NCBI RefSeq assembly: GCF_002209555.1
Contig: NZ_NJIF01000008.1
Span: forward strand, 186,001-250,000
Source: Achromobacter insolitus
Lineage (GTDB): Bacteria; Pseudomonadota; Gammaproteobacteria; Burkholderiales; Burkholderiaceae_B
Direction of reading: 5' to 3'
Length of the DNA: 64,000 bases
Made by a program: the position numbers and the translations under genes. The notes under the pieces were generated by a model, which did no database searches, had not been told where the DNA came from, and worked only from the letters and a program-made list of their open reading frames with translations. The number at the start of each line of letters is the position of its first letter. Positions within the stretch are counted from its first letter, which is position 1. Of this stretch, positions 63,238-64,000 are shown in pieces.

Positions 63238-64000
63238 CGACCACCGTCATCGCGGTCATGTTGACGATGCGGCGCACGGTGGAGCTGGAGGTCAGAATGT
63301 GCACCGGCGCATTCGCGCCCAGCAGGAACGGGCCCACCGCCACGTTGCCGCCCGCGGCCGTCTTGAGCAGGTTGTAGGCGATGTTGCCGGAGTCCACGTT
63401 CGGGCACACCAGCAGATTGGCCTCGCCCTTGAGCGTGGATGACGGCAGGATGCGCATGCGCAGCGCTTCGTCCAGCGCGCAGTCGCCATGCATCTCGCCG
63501 TCGATCTCCAGGTCCGGCGCGGCCTGGCGCACCAGTTCCAGCGCGCGGCGCATCTTCGCGCCCGACGCCGAACTGCCCGAACCGAAGTTCGAGCGCGACA
63601 GCAGCGCGACCTTGGGCGCGAGATACATGCGGCGCATCTCGTTGGCGGCGGCGATGGTGAATTCGGCGATCTGTTCAGCCGAGGGTTCATCGTTGACGTG
63701 CGTGTCCACCAGCACCACCGTGCGCTCGTTGAGCAACAGGATGTTCATGGCCGCGTACACATTGTGGCCAGGACGGCGGCCGATGACCTCGTCCACGAAG
63801 CGCAGGTGGTCGTGGTAGGCGCCGACCGAGCCGCAGACCATGCCGTCGGCATCGCCCAGGCGGACCATCATCGCGCCGATCAGGGTCATGCGGCGGCGCA
63901 TTTCGACGCGCGCCATTTCCTTGGTGATGCCGCGGCGGCACATCAATTCCCAGTACGTGGTCCAGTACTGATGAAAGCGTTCGTCGTATTCCGGATTGGT
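63218..64000 (-). CDS. maeB: NADP-dependent malic enzyme, phosphotransacetylase-like C-terminal part (5' end outside window)
   Basis: The last 260 residues match the C-terminal phosphotransacetylase-like domain of MaeB-type malic enzymes: DERFHQYWTTYWELMCRRGITKEMARVEMRRRMTLIGAMMVRLGDADGMVCG, VDTHVNDEPSAEQIAEF, SRSNFGSGSSASGAKMRRAL and ANLLVCPNVDSGNIAYNLLK. The malic enzyme half lies past position 64000. It decarboxylates malate to pyruvate with NADP; the C-terminal part is regulatory (acetyl-CoA) and not an active Pta in known members. It overlaps the patatin gene by 20 nt. Confidence 0.93.
   Translation of the reverse strand, partial: TNPEYDERFHQYWTTYWELMCRRGITKEMARVEMRRRMTLIGAMMVRLGDADGMVCGSVGAYHDHLRFVDEVIGRRPGHNVYAAMNILLLNERTVVLVDTHVNDEPSAEQIAEFTIAAANEMRRMYLAPKVALLSRSNFGSGSSASGAKMRRALELVRQAAPDLEIDGEMHGDCALDEALRMRILPSSTLKGEANLLVCPNVDSGNIAYNLLKTAAGGNVAVGPFLLGANAPVHILTSSSTVRRIVNMTAMTVVDVNTPR

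Overview
The window looks like chromosomal DNA of a high-GC betaproteobacterium of the Burkholderiales, most like the Achromobacter/Bordetella group (Alcaligenaceae). The reasons are three Bug-type tripartite-tricarboxylate receptors, dense G/C-ending coding sequence, a tkt-gap-pgk Calvin/glycolysis cluster with a class II aldolase, and the gene order DUF3141-pta-ackA-fabI. This placement rests on gene content and style; no search was run. I saw no rRNA, tRNA, CRISPR array, phage or transposase gene.

Layout. 0-5.4 kb: a partial IclR regulator, an orphan amino-acid binding protein, then a Bug receptor with a two-subunit 3-oxoacid CoA-transferase and its own IclR regulator. 5.4-14.3 kb: housekeeping genes on the minus strand (Sua5/TsaC, purK, purE, dsbB, purC, class II aldolase, SMP-30 lactonase). 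Between dsbB and purC lies an array of four ~285-bp units, each a large imperfect palindrome. 14.6-17 kb: a dicarboxylate symporter and small unknowns.

17-34.2 kb is a carbon-phosphorus lyase locus. phnGHIJKLM plus a MOSC gene run on the minus strand. Divergently, phnF is followed by a second phnM-like gene, a DUF1045 2H-phosphoesterase-like gene and phnN. After an interposed LysR / gamma-glutamyltransferase / Bug / GAF group come the importer genes phnC, phnD and phnE. Tandem TCTAGAC-type sites sit before phnG and before the second phnM, and Pho-box-like repeats sit before phnG and phnC. This suggests joint control by PhnF and phosphate starvation. No phnP is present; the DUF1045 protein is the candidate substitute.

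34-47.5 kb is mixed: a GFA protein, an ArsR-SRPBCC pair with two matched operators, IF-1, an M23 peptidase with a lipoprotein, MogA, and an orphan DltD followed by a 41-residue membrane protein ending in a DltX-like FxYxxF tail. Then come a Pit phosphate transporter, a DsbA-family protein, a GST, AzlCD, CbpAM, a small cupin, another GST and a VOC protein. 47.6-53.2 kb is one operon: a PHA-synthase-like DUF3141 protein with a basic tail, phosphate acetyltransferase, acetate kinase and FabI. It is preceded by a near-perfect FNR/ANR box. A SulP transporter and a third Bug receptor follow.

56.2-64 kb: pgk, gap and tkt on the minus strand, rsmE on the plus strand, then a barstar-like protein, a patatin-like phospholipase and the 3' part of a NADP-malic enzyme with a phosphotransacetylase-type end, cut by the window edge. 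The strongest candidates for undescribed biology are the palindromic repeat array, the orphan DltD/DltX-like pair and the FNR-box PHA-synthase-like/acetate-kinase operon.
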